A stretch of DNA of 16,511 nucleotides from Flavobacteriaceae bacterium. GTDB taxonomy: Bacteria; Bacteroidota; Bacteroidia; Flavobacteriales; Flavobacteriaceae. This document shows, piece after piece, positions 1 to 8,497 of the stretch. Position 1 is the first letter of the stretch. Every line of letters starts with the position of its first letter. The stretch spans positions 1 to 16,511 of the forward strand of contig PAQB01000026.1 in NCBI GenBank assembly GCA_002709185.1, written 5' to 3'. Under the pieces are notes generated by a model, which saw nothing but the letters and a program-made list of their open reading frames with translations, did no database searches and had not been told where the DNA came from. The translations under genes were made by a program, and so were the position numbers.

Positions 1-1
1 C

Positions 2-199
2 AAGCGTAAAAATGATATTTACAATATATTAAAGTCTGATATAAAATCACAGGTTAAAAGGACCAGAGGTGCGGATGAGTCCAGCCCAAAAAATACAACA
101 CTATATTTCAATTTACTGTTGGAAACTAAAGATTTCTTAAAGGCTACAGGCAATTTAATAGACGAATACCAAAATTCACACAACAAATCTTCAAAGTAA
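2..199 (+). CDS. C-terminal end of an unidentified protein, possibly the PhoU-like tail of a phosphate transporter
   Basis: An open frame enters from the left edge and stops at TAA 197-199, giving the last 65 residues of a protein. The tail is hydrophilic and helical, rich in Lys, Asn and Asp, with the segment LYFNLLLETKDFLKATGNL near its end. That pattern resembles the PhoU-like helical tails on some Bacteroidota phosphate transporters, but this is recalled resemblance and not a recognised motif. There is no membrane segment in the visible part. A strong terminator follows 16 nt after the stop, which supports this being a real gene end. It converges with nrdA. Confidence 0.55.
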   Translation, partial: KRKNDIYNILKSDIKSQVKRTRGADESSPKNTTLYFNLLLETKDFLKATGNLIDEYQNSHNKSSK

Positions 200-215
200 A
201 TTCAAAAGACTTAAT

Positions 216-247
216 AAAAAAACCCTTTCAAATTAAAGGGTTTTTTT
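216..247. terminator. Bidirectional rho-independent terminator
   Basis: A perfect 13-bp stem (216-228 with 235-247) closes a 6-nt loop. The arms are an A-run followed by CCCTTT, and AAAGGG followed by a T-run. Because both arms carry the A/T run, it can end transcription of the plus-strand gene to the left and of nrdBA arriving from the right. Confidence 0.9.
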
Positions 248-269
248 ATTTAATACTACAAATGTTTAA

Positions 270-2048
270 TTAGCCTTCGCAGCTTGTACACTCTTTCTTT
301 TGCTTGAACTTTTGGGCGGCATTCATGCTGTGCTGGTAGTATAGTGACTTCAGCCCAAGCTTCCATGCAGTCACATGGATCTTATTGACAACCTTGGTAG
401 GCATATCCGGATGTACAATGATGTTAAGCGACTGGCCTTGATCTATATGATTTTGGCGGTTGGCAGCCTGATAGATGATTGCCAATTGATCAATTTCAGA
501 ATAGGTTTTGAAAACTTCTTTTTCATTTTCAGATAAGAAATCAAGGTGCTGAACAGAACCATCTCTGTCTCTAATGTCTCTCCATACCTCTTGGGTATCC
601 ATGCCTTTTTCTTTTAAAAGTGTCACCAAGAAAGGATTTTTAATGGTAGTCTTTATTTTGGCAATATCTTTTACATATATATTAGACCATATGGGCTCTA
701 TGCCTTGAGATACTTGTCCTAGTATAAAAGCCGATGAAGTGGTTGGTGCAATCGCATTTAAAGTGGCGTTCCTTCTGCCGTAGCCTTTGAGTACTGCAGG
801 TTCCCCAAACTTTTCTGCCAATTCTTCGGAGGCTTTATATGACTTGTCTTTTAAAGTTTTAAAAACCTCTGTATTTAAATTGAAGGCTTCTTGGCTGTCA
901 AAAGGCAGCATTTTGGACTGTAATAAAGAGTGCCAGCCTAAGGTGCCCATGCCAAGCGCTCTGTTTTCCTTTGCAAAATTATAGGCGCGTTCCATAAATA
1001 AAAAGGTTTGTCGGTCGTCTAAATTAGGAGAGTCTTTATAGGATTCCAGTTTTTCTAAAAACTCGGTAATAACGGCGTCCAAAAAGTAAACCATGGTTTC
1101 CACAGCATCGGTATCTTTCCATTTGTCATAATGTAGTAAATTGATGCTTGACAAGACACAAACAAAAGACCAATTGTGATCTGAGGGTAGCATTATTTCA
1201 GTACATAAATTGCTGGCATAAATCGGCAGTGCTTTGTCCTTGTATACATCCGCAGCTCCGTTGTTTGCATTGTCTGTAAAGAAAATATACGGATAACCCA
1301 TCTCTCCACGACTCTGTAAAACTTTGGCCCAGACGGTTCTCTTTTCAGTATCACCATCAATCATTTCTTGCATCCAATTATCAGTAACCGTGACACCATG
1401 AGTCAATTCCTGATTAGGGTTTCCTTCTGTTCCTATTTCCAAGAATTCCATAATGTCTGGGTGGTCGATGGGAAGATAAGGAGAAAAACGACCGCGTCTT
1501 ACAGACCCTTGACTTACAACGTCTACCATGGATTCAAATAACCTCATAATGTGCACCGCCCCAGAGGCTTCGCCATTATTTTTTATGGCCGCACCACGGC
1601 CTCTGATTTTACCAAAATAGCCCGAGGTTCCACCACCTAATTTAGACATCATGCCCACTTCAGATTGGGTGTATAAAATATTTCCGATGTCGTCATCTAT
1701 ATGAGAACCGAAACAGCTGATTGGTAAGCCGCGTTTTTTTCCAAAATTTGACCAGACAGGTGATGCCAATGAGTAATAGCCCTCAGACATATAATAATAA
1801 AACTTATCTGCAAAACCAGGTATTTGTAGTATGTCTTCTGCTCGTTTTGCGATATTGGCAATGCGCTCTTCTGCGCTGATGCCCTCTCCCAAGTATCCAG
1901 CAGCTAAAAATTTTCTGCTATTTTCATTGAGCCAATCGAAAGATTTATCGGCGTTTGAATTTGCGTTTTGCTTGGATTCTTTTCTAGCTTGAATTAAATC
2001 TTGGTATGGCTTTTTTTGGTCTTGTTTGTTGGTTAGTTTTTTCTCCAT
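270..2048 (-). CDS. nrdA: Ribonucleoside-diphosphate reductase, catalytic (alpha) subunit, class Id
   Basis: Catalytic subunit of aerobic ribonucleotide reductase, reducing ribonucleoside diphosphates for DNA synthesis. Visible catalytic residues are the NLCTE motif (N280, thiyl-radical C282, E284), the redox pair C112 and C297, the adjacent tyrosines Y570-Y571 of the radical relay, and a C-terminal CTSC pair (C587, C590) that passes electrons from thioredoxin or glutaredoxin. The APTTSSAFILG phosphate loop is near residue 434. At 592 residues it is much shorter than E. coli NrdA because it lacks the N-terminal ATP-cone; that domain is on the partner NrdB instead. It starts 3 nt after the nrdB stop, so the two are surely co-transcribed. 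It is preceded by nrdB and ends at the bidirectional terminator. Confidence 0.97.
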   Translation of the reverse strand: MEKKLTNKQDQKKPYQDLIQARKESKQNANSNADKSFDWLNENSRKFLAAGYLGEGISAEERIANIAKRAEDILQIPGFADKFYYYMSEGYYSLASPVWSNFGKKRGLPISCFGSHIDDDIGNILYTQSEVGMMSKLGGGTSGYFGKIRGRGAAIKNNGEASGAVHIMRLFESMVDVVSQGSVRRGRFSPYLPIDHPDIMEFLEIGTEGNPNQELTHGVTVTDNWMQEMIDGDTEKRTVWAKVLQSRGEMGYPYIFFTDNANNGAADVYKDKALPIYASNLCTEIMLPSDHNWSFVCVLSSINLLHYDKWKDTDAVETMVYFLDAVITEFLEKLESYKDSPNLDDRQTFLFMERAYNFAKENRALGMGTLGWHSLLQSKMLPFDSQEAFNLNTEVFKTLKDKSYKASEELAEKFGEPAVLKGYGRRNATLNAIAPTTSSAFILGQVSQGIEPIWSNIYVKDIAKIKTTIKNPFLVTLLKEKGMDTQEVWRDIRDRDGSVQHLDFLSENEKEVFKTYSEIDQLAIIYQAANRQNHIDQGQSLNIIVHPDMPTKVVNKIHVTAWKLGLKSLYYQHSMNAAQKFKQKKECTSCEG

Positions 2049-2051
2049 GTG

Positions 2052-3326
2052 CTAAAATAGATCGTCGCTGGTTATACTTTGTGCTCTTTTACTGTAATTG
2101 ATGGATCGTTTCACAAAGAAGTCTCCATGCTTGGTACCTATAATTTCGTCGTCAAACCATTCGGTTTCCGAAACTAATGTTTCATCGATTTCAAACACGC
2201 TATCAATTCCTATACTTTCAAGTGATTTGTTAAATCTGTTTTTCAAAAACTCGTTAATTACAGCCTTGGGTAAAAAATCTAACTCTCCGTTTTCGAAAAT
2301 CCAATCGACGACATGCTGCTCCGCCTCAAAAGCTTCTTTGCAGATGTTTTGGATATAAGTTTTGTATTCTGATGTAAACCACTCTGGGTGTTCATTTTGA
2401 AGAATTTTAATCAAATCAATACCAAAATCTCCATGAATTTGCTCTTCTTTAGAAGTGGCCTCCACAACATTTGAAATTCCTTTGAGCATATTTTTGTGCT
2501 TGTTAAAAGCCATGATGATTAAAAACTGTGAAAACAAAGACACATGTTCAATAAATAATGAAAACAATAGAATGGCCTCAGCATATTCTTTATCGTCATC
2601 ACTTTTTGAGTTCTTAAGAGCCGTTTCTAAATATTGAACTCTTTTCATGATGGCTGGCTTCTTTTTAAGCGCCTTAAATTCTGAGTTTAAGCCTAGTATT
2701 TCTAATAAATGGGAATAGGCATCGGCATGGCGGACTTCACTTTCAGCAAATGTAGAGCCGACTGAGCCAATCTCGGGTTTTGGAATTCTATGATAAAGAT
2801 CTCCCCAAAAAGACTTTACAGCCACTTCTATTTGAGAAATTGCCAGCATGGTATTTTTGATTGCACTTTTCTCAGGAGCCGATAAACGTGACTTAAAATC
2901 TTGTATGTCACTTGTGAAATTAAATTCAGAATGAATCCAATAGGAATGTCTTATCGCAGGAACATATTCATATAACTGTGGGTATTCGTAGGGTTTTAGG
3001 TTAATGCGTTTTTCGAAAATGTCAGGCTGCCTATCTTGGCTTCTTTTATTTCTGTAAAGAATATAGGCTTTGGCAACTCCTGGAAAATTACTTTCCATGA
3101 GTTGTGTTTCTACAATGTCTTGAACTTCCTCAATTGTTGGAGTGTAGTCATGATCTTCGCTTTTTCGGTTTAATAATTTCTGGTAAACAGACAATGCAAC
3201 GTCTTGCGCGTTTTCTGCATTGCCAACACCCACTGAATCCATCGCTTTTTGAATAGCTTGAGTTATCTTATCCAGATGAAAAGGGCTTGTACTGAAATCT
3301 CTTTTAATTATGTGTTCTATTTTCAT
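2052..3326 (-). CDS. nrdB: Ribonucleotide reductase radical-generating (beta) subunit with N-terminal ATP-cone, class Id
   Basis: Residues 1-95 form an ATP-cone (starting MKIEHIIKRDFS, ending near YILYRNKR), and residues 105-370 the ferritin-like radical domain. Inferred dimetal ligands are E167, E197, H200, E260, E295 and H298, with Y204 at the usual radical-tyrosine position and K171 four residues after the first ligand. That Glu-Lys spacing matches class Id enzymes (Flavobacterium johnsoniae, Leeuwenhoekiella blandensis), which are known to use a dimanganese centre and no tyrosyl radical. An ATP-cone on the beta subunit is known in L. blandensis to give dATP inhibition by beta-subunit oligomerisation; I infer the same here. 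First gene of the nrdB-nrdA operon, behind a long leader. Confidence 0.97.
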   Translation of the reverse strand: MKIEHIIKRDFSTSPFHLDKITQAIQKAMDSVGVGNAENAQDVALSVYQKLLNRKSEDHDYTPTIEEVQDIVETQLMESNFPGVAKAYILYRNKRSQDRQPDIFEKRINLKPYEYPQLYEYVPAIRHSYWIHSEFNFTSDIQDFKSRLSAPEKSAIKNTMLAISQIEVAVKSFWGDLYHRIPKPEIGSVGSTFAESEVRHADAYSHLLEILGLNSEFKALKKKPAIMKRVQYLETALKNSKSDDDKEYAEAILLFSLFIEHVSLFSQFLIIMAFNKHKNMLKGISNVVEATSKEEQIHGDFGIDLIKILQNEHPEWFTSEYKTYIQNICKEAFEAEQHVVDWIFENGELDFLPKAVINEFLKNRFNKSLESIGIDSVFEIDETLVSETEWFDDEIIGTKHGDFFVKRSINYSKRAQSITSDDLF

Positions 3327-3803
3327 AATTTTTAATATTTGGGTTATTTCCAGGCTGATCCTATTGGACAGTCAAGTTAAGTTCTGGTATGTATCGGATG
3401 ATTTTCCCAGAAGATGAATGTTACTTTTTATCACTCTCCCAGCGCGATGATCTGCGCTTGTGTGATAAAATGGTCTATGTTTTGTTGTGAATTGGGCTCT
3501 TTTTGTAGCATCGTTAAATTGGTTGTTTTGATCTAATTTTTGGTTTAAGGTTATGGTTTTGGTTAACTCGCTACAAACCCGAGCTTCACAAAGAAACGAA
3601 AATTGTTGGCTTATATAAAAGTCATTTTTATAAACATTGACCCCAAGTTTTTAACAACAAGTAAGTTTTTTCTTACAAAAAAATTTCCCGCTATAATTTA
3701 TAAATAACTAATAATCAGTTTATTATAAATTACTTCTCTCGTAAAAAGTAGTGTGGTCAGAAAATAAAAAAAACAGAAAAATATTTAGGAATTTAAAAAA
3801 GCT
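3327..3803. other. 477-nt region between nrdB and the DUF3109 gene: nrdBA leader and promoter zone
   Basis: No convincing gene. I found no clear TAnnTTTG promoter box and no NrdR-box-like palindrome. It holds the interrupted dyad at 3426-3470. The minus strand has a stop-free frame at 3372-3650 (92 sense codons, no ATG) and, in another frame, a 26-codon ORF from ATG 3511 to a stop at 3431-3433. The plus strand has a 33-codon ORF at 3389-3490. Composition is less AT-rich in 3360-3600 than in 3650-3800. The length and structure suggest a regulated 5' untranslated region for nrdBA. Confidence 0.6.
3426..3470 (-). promoter_or_regulatory. Interrupted dyad in the nrdBA leader
   Basis: A 9-bp outer stem (TTTTATCAC at 3426-3434 with GTGATAAAA at 3462-3470) encloses a 5-bp GC-rich inner stem (AGCGC at 3441-3445 with GCGCT at 3454-3458) around an 8-nt loop. 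The internal loop is asymmetric. It lies about 100-145 nt upstream of the nrdB start and could act as an RNA hairpin in the transcript or as a DNA operator. I do not recognise it as a known riboswitch. Confidence 0.5.
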
Positions 3804-4373
3804 TTAGGACATGCGTTTATTTGCAAGCGCTTCAAGCGCTTCGTACCATGCCTTTCCAAATTTTCTAATGAGTGCCTCTCTAACAAATTTATATACTGGA
3901 ATTTTTAGCACGTGACCTAAACTACAAGCCGGATCGCAAATTTGCCATTTGTGGTAATTAACGGCCGAAAATTCACTGTAATCTTTTACGCGAATGGGGT
4001 ATAAGTGGCAGGAAACTGGTTTTTTCCAAGCAACATCACCTTGATTGTAGGCTTCTTCAATCCCACACATGGCCGTTTGACTTTCATCATAAATAACATA
4101 GGCACAATCTGCTCCATTAACAAGCGGTGTCTCCAACTCTCCATTTTCAGTTGTCACAAACAAGCCTTGGTTTTCGAGGGCATCAATACCCTGGGGGGTC
4201 AAATGGGGTTTTAATTTTGGGTAAATTTCATGTAATGTTTTGACCTCGTCAGCTTCTAGAGGCGCACCGGCATCCCCATCGATACAACAGGCGCCTTTAC
4301 AGGCGGATAAATTGCATGCAAAATCATTGTCTAAAATCGCTTCAGATACTATTGTTTTTCCCAGTTGAAACAT
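3804..4373 (-). CDS. DUF3109 family cysteine-rich protein
   Basis: A 189-residue soluble protein with nine cysteines (C20, C25, C29, C30, C90, C103, C122, C146, C150), including the N-terminal pattern C-x4-C-x3-CC and the C-terminal CDPAC. The arrangement fits the DUF3109 family, which is related to the YkgJ type of cysteine-cluster proteins and probably binds metal or an iron-sulfur cluster; the actual function is unknown. The segment SCHLYPIRV near residue 121 is typical of the family. It reads toward nrdB but is separated by the 477-nt leader, so it is likely its own unit. It is divergent from the MarC-family gene. Confidence 0.85.
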   Translation of the reverse strand: MFQLGKTIVSEAILDNDFACNLSACKGACCIDGDAGAPLEADEVKTLHEIYPKLKPHLTPQGIDALENQGLFVTTENGELETPLVNGADCAYVIYDESQTAMCGIEEAYNQGDVAWKKPVSCHLYPIRVKDYSEFSAVNYHKWQICDPACSLGHVLKIPVYKFVREALIRKFGKAWYEALEALANKRMS

Positions 4374-4452
4374 AAAACGAAGATACTGATTTTAAGGCAT
4401 ATGCTAACCAAAAAAAAATTGGTTTTTTAAATTTATATTTAAATAATTTAGC

Positions 4453-4460
4453 GAACTTTG
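4453..4460 (+). promoter_or_regulatory. Possible -7 promoter box for the MarC-family gene
   Basis: GAACTTTG matches the Bacteroidota -7 consensus TAnnTTTG at all fixed positions except the first. It would place transcription start about 15 nt before the ATG at 4482, which favours that start over the TTG at 4458 that lies inside this box. I see no TTG at the correct -33 spacing, so the call is weak. Confidence 0.3.
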
Positions 4461-4481
4461 ACCTCACAAATTTATGAGAAT

Positions 4482-5060
4482 ATGAATTTCAATCTTAAAG
4501 AAATTTTTACGGTTTTTATGGTGCTTTTTGCGGTGATTGATGTGGTTGGTAACATCCCTATCATTATTGATTTAAGAAAAAAGGCAGGGCATATTCAAAG
4601 TGAAAAAGCGGCGATTATTGCAGGGGCGATCATGATCGTTTTCTTGTTTATTGGCAATAGTATTCTGAACTTGGTCGGTATAGACGTGCACTCATTTGCA
4701 GTGGCGGGGGCCTTTATATTGTTTTTTATAGCGCTAGAAATGATTTTGGGCATCACACTTTACAAGCAGGACGAAGAGTCGTCTTTAAATGCGACGGTAT
4801 TTCCCTTGGCATTTCCCTTGATTGCTGGTCCGGGAAGCCTCACTACTATATTGTCCCTAAAATCTGAGTTTTACACAGAAAACATCATTGTGGCCATCGT
4901 TATTAATGTCCTGGTTATTTTTTTGTTTTTAAAGACCTCTGTAAAAATTGAGCGCATGATTGGACAAAATGGGATCAACATCACTCGAAAGATATTTGGC
5001 GTGATACTACTAGCCATTGCCGTAAAATTATTCACGTCAAATATTAAATTTTTACTTTAA
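4482..5060 (+). CDS. MarC family integral membrane protein
   Basis: A 192-residue polytopic inner-membrane protein with about six hydrophobic segments. The N-terminal FMVLFAVIDVVGNIP and the central PLAFPLIAGPGSLTTIL are hallmark MarC-family (NAAT) segments, and the length is normal for the family. Despite the name, a role in multiple antibiotic resistance is not supported for E. coli MarC, so substrate and function are unknown. I chose the ATG at 4482. An in-frame TTG at 4458 would add eight residues, but it lies in a promoter-like box and the family starts at the MNFNLKEIF segment. The next gene follows after 3 nt and is probably co-transcribed. Confidence 0.9.
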   Translation: MNFNLKEIFTVFMVLFAVIDVVGNIPIIIDLRKKAGHIQSEKAAIIAGAIMIVFLFIGNSILNLVGIDVHSFAVAGAFILFFIALEMILGITLYKQDEESSLNATVFPLAFPLIAGPGSLTTILSLKSEFYTENIIVAIVINVLVIFLFLKTSVKIERMIGQNGINITRKIFGVILLAIAVKLFTSNIKFLL

Positions 5061-5063
5061 TTA

Positions 5064-5267
5064 ATGAAAATCGCAACTTACATCATCTCGTTTATCGCAT
5101 TGGTCACATGCGCATTTAATGTCTCAAAGATTGATTTTCAAGCACCTTTGGAAAACGAAAGTTTTACAGCGCTCATTACGGCAATAGCAGCAGCTTGCGC
5201 CTTTCTCATAGCAAGCCTGTTAATAATTTCTAAAAAAGTAGATCGCGTGGTAAAAACCAAGACCTAA
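5064..5267 (+). CDS. Small two-helix membrane protein, unknown function
   Basis: A 67-residue protein with two predicted membrane helices (about residues 4-21 and 36-56) and a basic C-terminus. It starts 3 nt after the MarC-family stop, so it is the second gene of that transcript. Its last 4 nt overlap the 3' end of the convergent deaminase gene. I do not recognise a family. A membrane role alongside the MarC-like protein is inference from position only. Confidence 0.7.
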   Translation: MKIATYIISFIALVTCAFNVSKIDFQAPLENESFTALITAIAAACAFLIASLLIISKKVDRVVKTKT

Positions 5268-5686
5268 AGTGGGATAAAGTTAACTTCAATACCAGATTTT
5301 TCTAAGAAATCTACGCCAGATAAATCTTTATAAGCGGTACTGTAAACCACTCTTGTGATGCCAGCTTGATAAATCAATTTACTGCAATTTTTACAGGGTG
5401 ACAATGTAATGTATAGCGTTGCCCCTTTACAAGACTGGGTTGAAGCCGCAACTTTAAGAATGGCATTGGCTTCAGCATGGAGTACATACCATTTTGTATA
5501 CCCCTCATCATCTTCACAAATATTTTCATATCCTGTTGGGGTGCCATTGTATCCGTCAGAAATGATCATGCGATCCTTGACAATTATGGCCCCCACCTGT
5601 CTTCGATCACAGTAGGATAGTTTAGCCCATTCGCTGGCCATTCGAAGGTATGCCTTGTCGTATTTTAATTGTTTGGTGTTCGACAT
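5264..5686 (-). CDS. Deoxycytidylate (dCMP) deaminase family protein
   Basis: A 140-residue zinc-dependent deaminase. The zinc site is complete: H70-A-E72 (HAEAN, with E72 as proton shuttle) and P97-C98-x2-C101. The N-terminal motif DRRQVGAIIVKD and GYNGTP fit dCMP deaminases (ComEB/Dcd-type), which make dUMP, a precursor of dTMP. The reaction is pyrimidine nucleotide deamination in the cytosol, thematically linked to the ribonucleotide reductase nearby but not in one operon. Length is normal. It overlaps the convergent small membrane gene by 4 nt. Substrate could be another cytidine compound, but dCMP is the best fit. Confidence 0.9.
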   Translation of the reverse strand: MSNTKQLKYDKAYLRMASEWAKLSYCDRRQVGAIIVKDRMIISDGYNGTPTGYENICEDDEGYTKWYVLHAEANAILKVAASTQSCKGATLYITLSPCKNCSKLIYQAGITRVVYSTAYKDLSGVDFLEKSGIEVNFIPL

Positions 5687-5745
5687 TTGATGCTAAAAAT
5701 ATTTGCCGAATATAGGCCGTTTACGCCGCAATTGCAATTTTTAAA

Positions 5746-6333
5746 TTAGGAAAACATTGGGCTCATAAAAATCAAAGGCAAAATAAATCCAAGTATGATT
5801 GAAGAGATCACCAAAACCCAATCTCTATTTGAGAATCTGAAAATACTCTGAAAGACAAAACTTAAAATAAGGGTGCACAAAACAATGATAAATTGTCCTA
5901 TCTCAATCCCAATGGAGAATTCTAAAATTGATAAAATGGTGTTTTCTTTGGAGTGCACCAATGATTCAAAGGCATTGGCAAAACCCAGGCCATGAACCAA
6001 GCCAAAAAACAAAACAATCCCATACATTAAATAAGGGCGTCTTTGTTTGGATTTCTCTGCCGTTAAAATATTGTAAACCGCCATAAAGAAAATGGTAATG
6101 GGAATGAGCCATTCCGTGACATTGACATTTAAATTAACGATATCATAAACCCCTAAAATTAAACTCAAAGTATGGCCCAAGGTAAATACGGAGATGAGGA
6201 TCAAAAGTCGTTTCCAGTCTTTAAAAATGAAGGGGACTGAAACTATAATCACAAATAGAATATGATCGTATCCATCAAAATTTAAAATGTGGTAAAGCCC
6301 TAGTTCAAGGAATTTTAAAAAGCTTTGTAGCAT
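5746..6333 (-). CDS. HupE/UreJ-like integral membrane protein
   Basis: A 195-residue protein with about six hydrophobic helices. It carries the histidine-containing segments typical of HupE/UreJ-like proteins: GYDHILF near residue 21, TLGHTLSL near 51, and GLVHGLGFANAF near 112, the last being the most diagnostic. Some family members transport nickel or cobalt, but there are no urease or hydrogenase genes here, so the substrate is uncertain. It lies 59 nt from the deaminase and 68 nt from dsbD, all on the minus strand, and could be read from dsbD or from its own promoter. Confidence 0.8.
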   Translation of the reverse strand: MLQSFLKFLELGLYHILNFDGYDHILFVIIVSVPFIFKDWKRLLILISVFTLGHTLSLILGVYDIVNLNVNVTEWLIPITIFFMAVYNILTAEKSKQRRPYLMYGIVLFFGLVHGLGFANAFESLVHSKENTILSILEFSIGIEIGQFIIVLCTLILSFVFQSIFRFSNRDWVLVISSIILGFILPLIFMSPMFS

Positions 6334-6401
6334 TGGATGTGTTTTTATGAATCAAATTTAATAAAATATTTAAGCTAAATGCCTATGCGTCTAAAAAATA
6401 C

Positions 6402-8390
6402 TTACAACGCTTTAAAGGCCTCTAAACCAAGCTTTAGAAAAGCTTCATAATTTTTTACATCGGGGGTATACCCCACTTTTGGAGCCAACTCTATTTTTGC
6501 ATCTGGACTCAATAAAACATAAAAGGGTTGTGAATTGGACTGAAAAAATTCAGTTTGAAAATGAGCCCATTTATGACCAAAATTAGTGAGGGTGCGAGAG
6601 CCACCTCCGAGTCGCTCTACGCTTATTTTTTGGGCTTCAGGTAGTGCTTTCTTGTCATCGACATAAAGGGAGATCAGAACGTACTCATTTTCAAAATAAG
6701 GGGCAATGGACGGTTTGGACCAAACAATTTCCTCCATTTTACGGCAGTTTACACAAGCATAACCCGTAAAATCTAAAAGGATCGGTTTGTTAACTTTTTG
6801 TGCATAGGCCACGCCCTTTTTGAAATCTTTAAAAGACTTAAAGTTATTAGGGGTGTCATTGGGATATAAAATACTGTGCCCAACAGGTGGGGCAAGTCCG
6901 CTTAAAAGGGTCAATGGGGTAAATGTTTTAGTGGTGTCATTTAGTTTAAATCCCGAGCCTAAATACACTACGAAAGCAAACACTAAGAGACCGGAAATGA
7001 TTCTTAAAAAGGAGCGCTTTCTTATAGGACCGTCGTGCGGAAATTTAAGGACTCCGAAAATATAAAGGGTCAAGCCCAGAAAAATAAGAATCCAAATGGC
7101 TAGAAAAACTTCAATTTTTAATAGCCCCCAGTGCTGAACAAGATCGGCGTTAGATAAAAATTTGAAGGCCAGTGCCAACTCTAAAAAGCCTAAAACTACT
7201 TTTGTAGTATTGAGCCAGCCACCGGACTTAGGCAGCGCCTTGAGCATGTTTGGAAACATTGCAAACAGTGCAAAGGGGAAGCCAAGAGCCACACCGAAAC
7301 CACCCATTCCTGCAGTCAGTTGCCATGCCCCGCCATTAGAAGATAAAGATCCTGCCAAGAGCGAACCTAAAATTGGGCCTGTGCACGAAAAGGAAACGAT
7401 GGACAGCGTAAGTGCCATAAAAAAGACCCCCAAAATACCACCAACACCCTCGCCTTGACTTGTAAAATTAGTCCACTTGGAAGGGAGAGTCAGTTCGTAA
7501 TACCCAAAAAATGAAAACGCAAAAATTATAAAAATTAAAAAGAAAATGACGTTGAGCCATACATTGGTTGAAATTTCATTTAGAATATCGGGATTTACGG
7601 AGTCCAAGAGGTGGAAAGGGATGCTTAAGATCAGGTAAACCAAAACAATAAATAGGCCATAAAGCAGCGCTTTCATAAAACCAGAATTATCGTCTGTTTT
7701 TTTTGTGAAAAAACTAACGGTCAAAGGAATCATTGGAAAAACACATGGGGTTAACAATGCGAGCAGCCCCCCTAAAACACCAAGGGCAAAGATCCGCCAA
7801 AGCGACCTAGAGCTTTTAGAAACTTCGCTGTAATGCTTAATTTGATCCGGCTGCATGCCGTAAAGTTTTACATTTGCGTTTTCTGAAACAATTTCGGTTT
7901 CAATCTTTGAGGCGGAAGCAACTGCCAGGCCTTTTGCAGGGGTGTAATTAAACGCAAAAGGATTGTCAGGCTTATAAGTACATCGAGAATCATCACAAGT
8001 CATGTATTCAACATTACCGATCAGATCAAAGGCGGATTGCTCAATAATTTTAATGCGTTGTACAAAGACTGCACGCTTATAAAATTTCGAAACCACCATT
8101 TCAAAAACAGCATCGTGTTTTGTCACTTTATTGAGTGGCTTTTCATAAGGGGCCCCAAGAGTTTCATAGAACGGTGATGCTTCAAAAGAAATAACGGTAG
8201 GCAGTGGTCCGCCTTCCTCAAGAAATTGAGAGTAAATGGCCCAATTTTTTTCAATGTTTGCCGTAAAGACCAATTCGTATTCGAGGGGTTCTACTGGAAC
8301 TACGCTCAACTCCCACTTTACGGGATTTAAAATTTGCGCAAAGGAATACTGGGCGACTAAGGCTAGGATTAGAACGAGGGGGTTTTTCAT
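6402..8390 (-). CDS. dsbD: Thiol:disulfide interchange protein DsbD
   Basis: A 662-residue electron conduit moving reducing power from cytoplasmic thioredoxin to the periplasm. Order of parts: signal peptide (1-18, MKNPLVLILALVAQYSFAQ), N-terminal immunoglobulin-like domain with the cysteine pair C132 and C137, an eight-helix core with C216 (LLTPCVFP) and C336 (SFSCTGP), and a C-terminal thioredoxin-like domain with C546-V-N-C549. All six catalytic cysteines of full-length DsbD are present. I start at the ATG at 8388-8390 because it begins a clean signal peptide; an upstream in-frame ATG at 8414 would add eight residues in front of it. Its partners in cytochrome maturation or disulfide repair are not in the window. 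Confidence 0.96.
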   Translation of the reverse strand: MKNPLVLILALVAQYSFAQILNPVKWELSVVPVEPLEYELVFTANIEKNWAIYSQFLEEGGPLPTVISFEASPFYETLGAPYEKPLNKVTKHDAVFEMVVSKFYKRAVFVQRIKIIEQSAFDLIGNVEYMTCDDSRCTYKPDNPFAFNYTPAKGLAVASASKIETEIVSENANVKLYGMQPDQIKHYSEVSKSSRSLWRIFALGVLGGLLALLTPCVFPMIPLTVSFFTKKTDDNSGFMKALLYGLFIVLVYLILSIPFHLLDSVNPDILNEISTNVWLNVIFFLIFIIFAFSFFGYYELTLPSKWTNFTSQGEGVGGILGVFFMALTLSIVSFSCTGPILGSLLAGSLSSNGGAWQLTAGMGGFGVALGFPFALFAMFPNMLKALPKSGGWLNTTKVVLGFLELALAFKFLSNADLVQHWGLLKIEVFLAIWILIFLGLTLYIFGVLKFPHDGPIRKRSFLRIISGLLVFAFVVYLGSGFKLNDTTKTFTPLTLLSGLAPPVGHSILYPNDTPNNFKSFKDFKKGVAYAQKVNKPILLDFTGYACVNCRKMEEIVWSKPSIAPYFENEYVLISLYVDDKKALPEAQKISVERLGGGSRTLTNFGHKWAHFQTEFFQSNSQPFYVLLSPDAKIELAPKVGYTPDVKNYEAFLKLGLEAFKAL

Positions 8391-8497
8391 GTTTTTGGGA
8401 TATATGATCAACAAATTAATGAAAAAATAAAAGGATTAAAAAAATTTACTCCTCTAAAATAACATCAGGGTGTAGAAGCGGTTTGTAATTTGGTGGC

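Noticed and set aside
3389..3490. A 33-codon plus-strand ORF in the nrdBA leader.
   Set aside because: It is opposite to the leader dyad and has no start signal or recognisable product; not enough to call a gene.
4458..4481. TTG start giving the MarC-family protein eight extra N-terminal residues.
   Set aside because: The TTG lies inside a promoter-like box, and the ATG at 4482 gives the usual family N-terminus.
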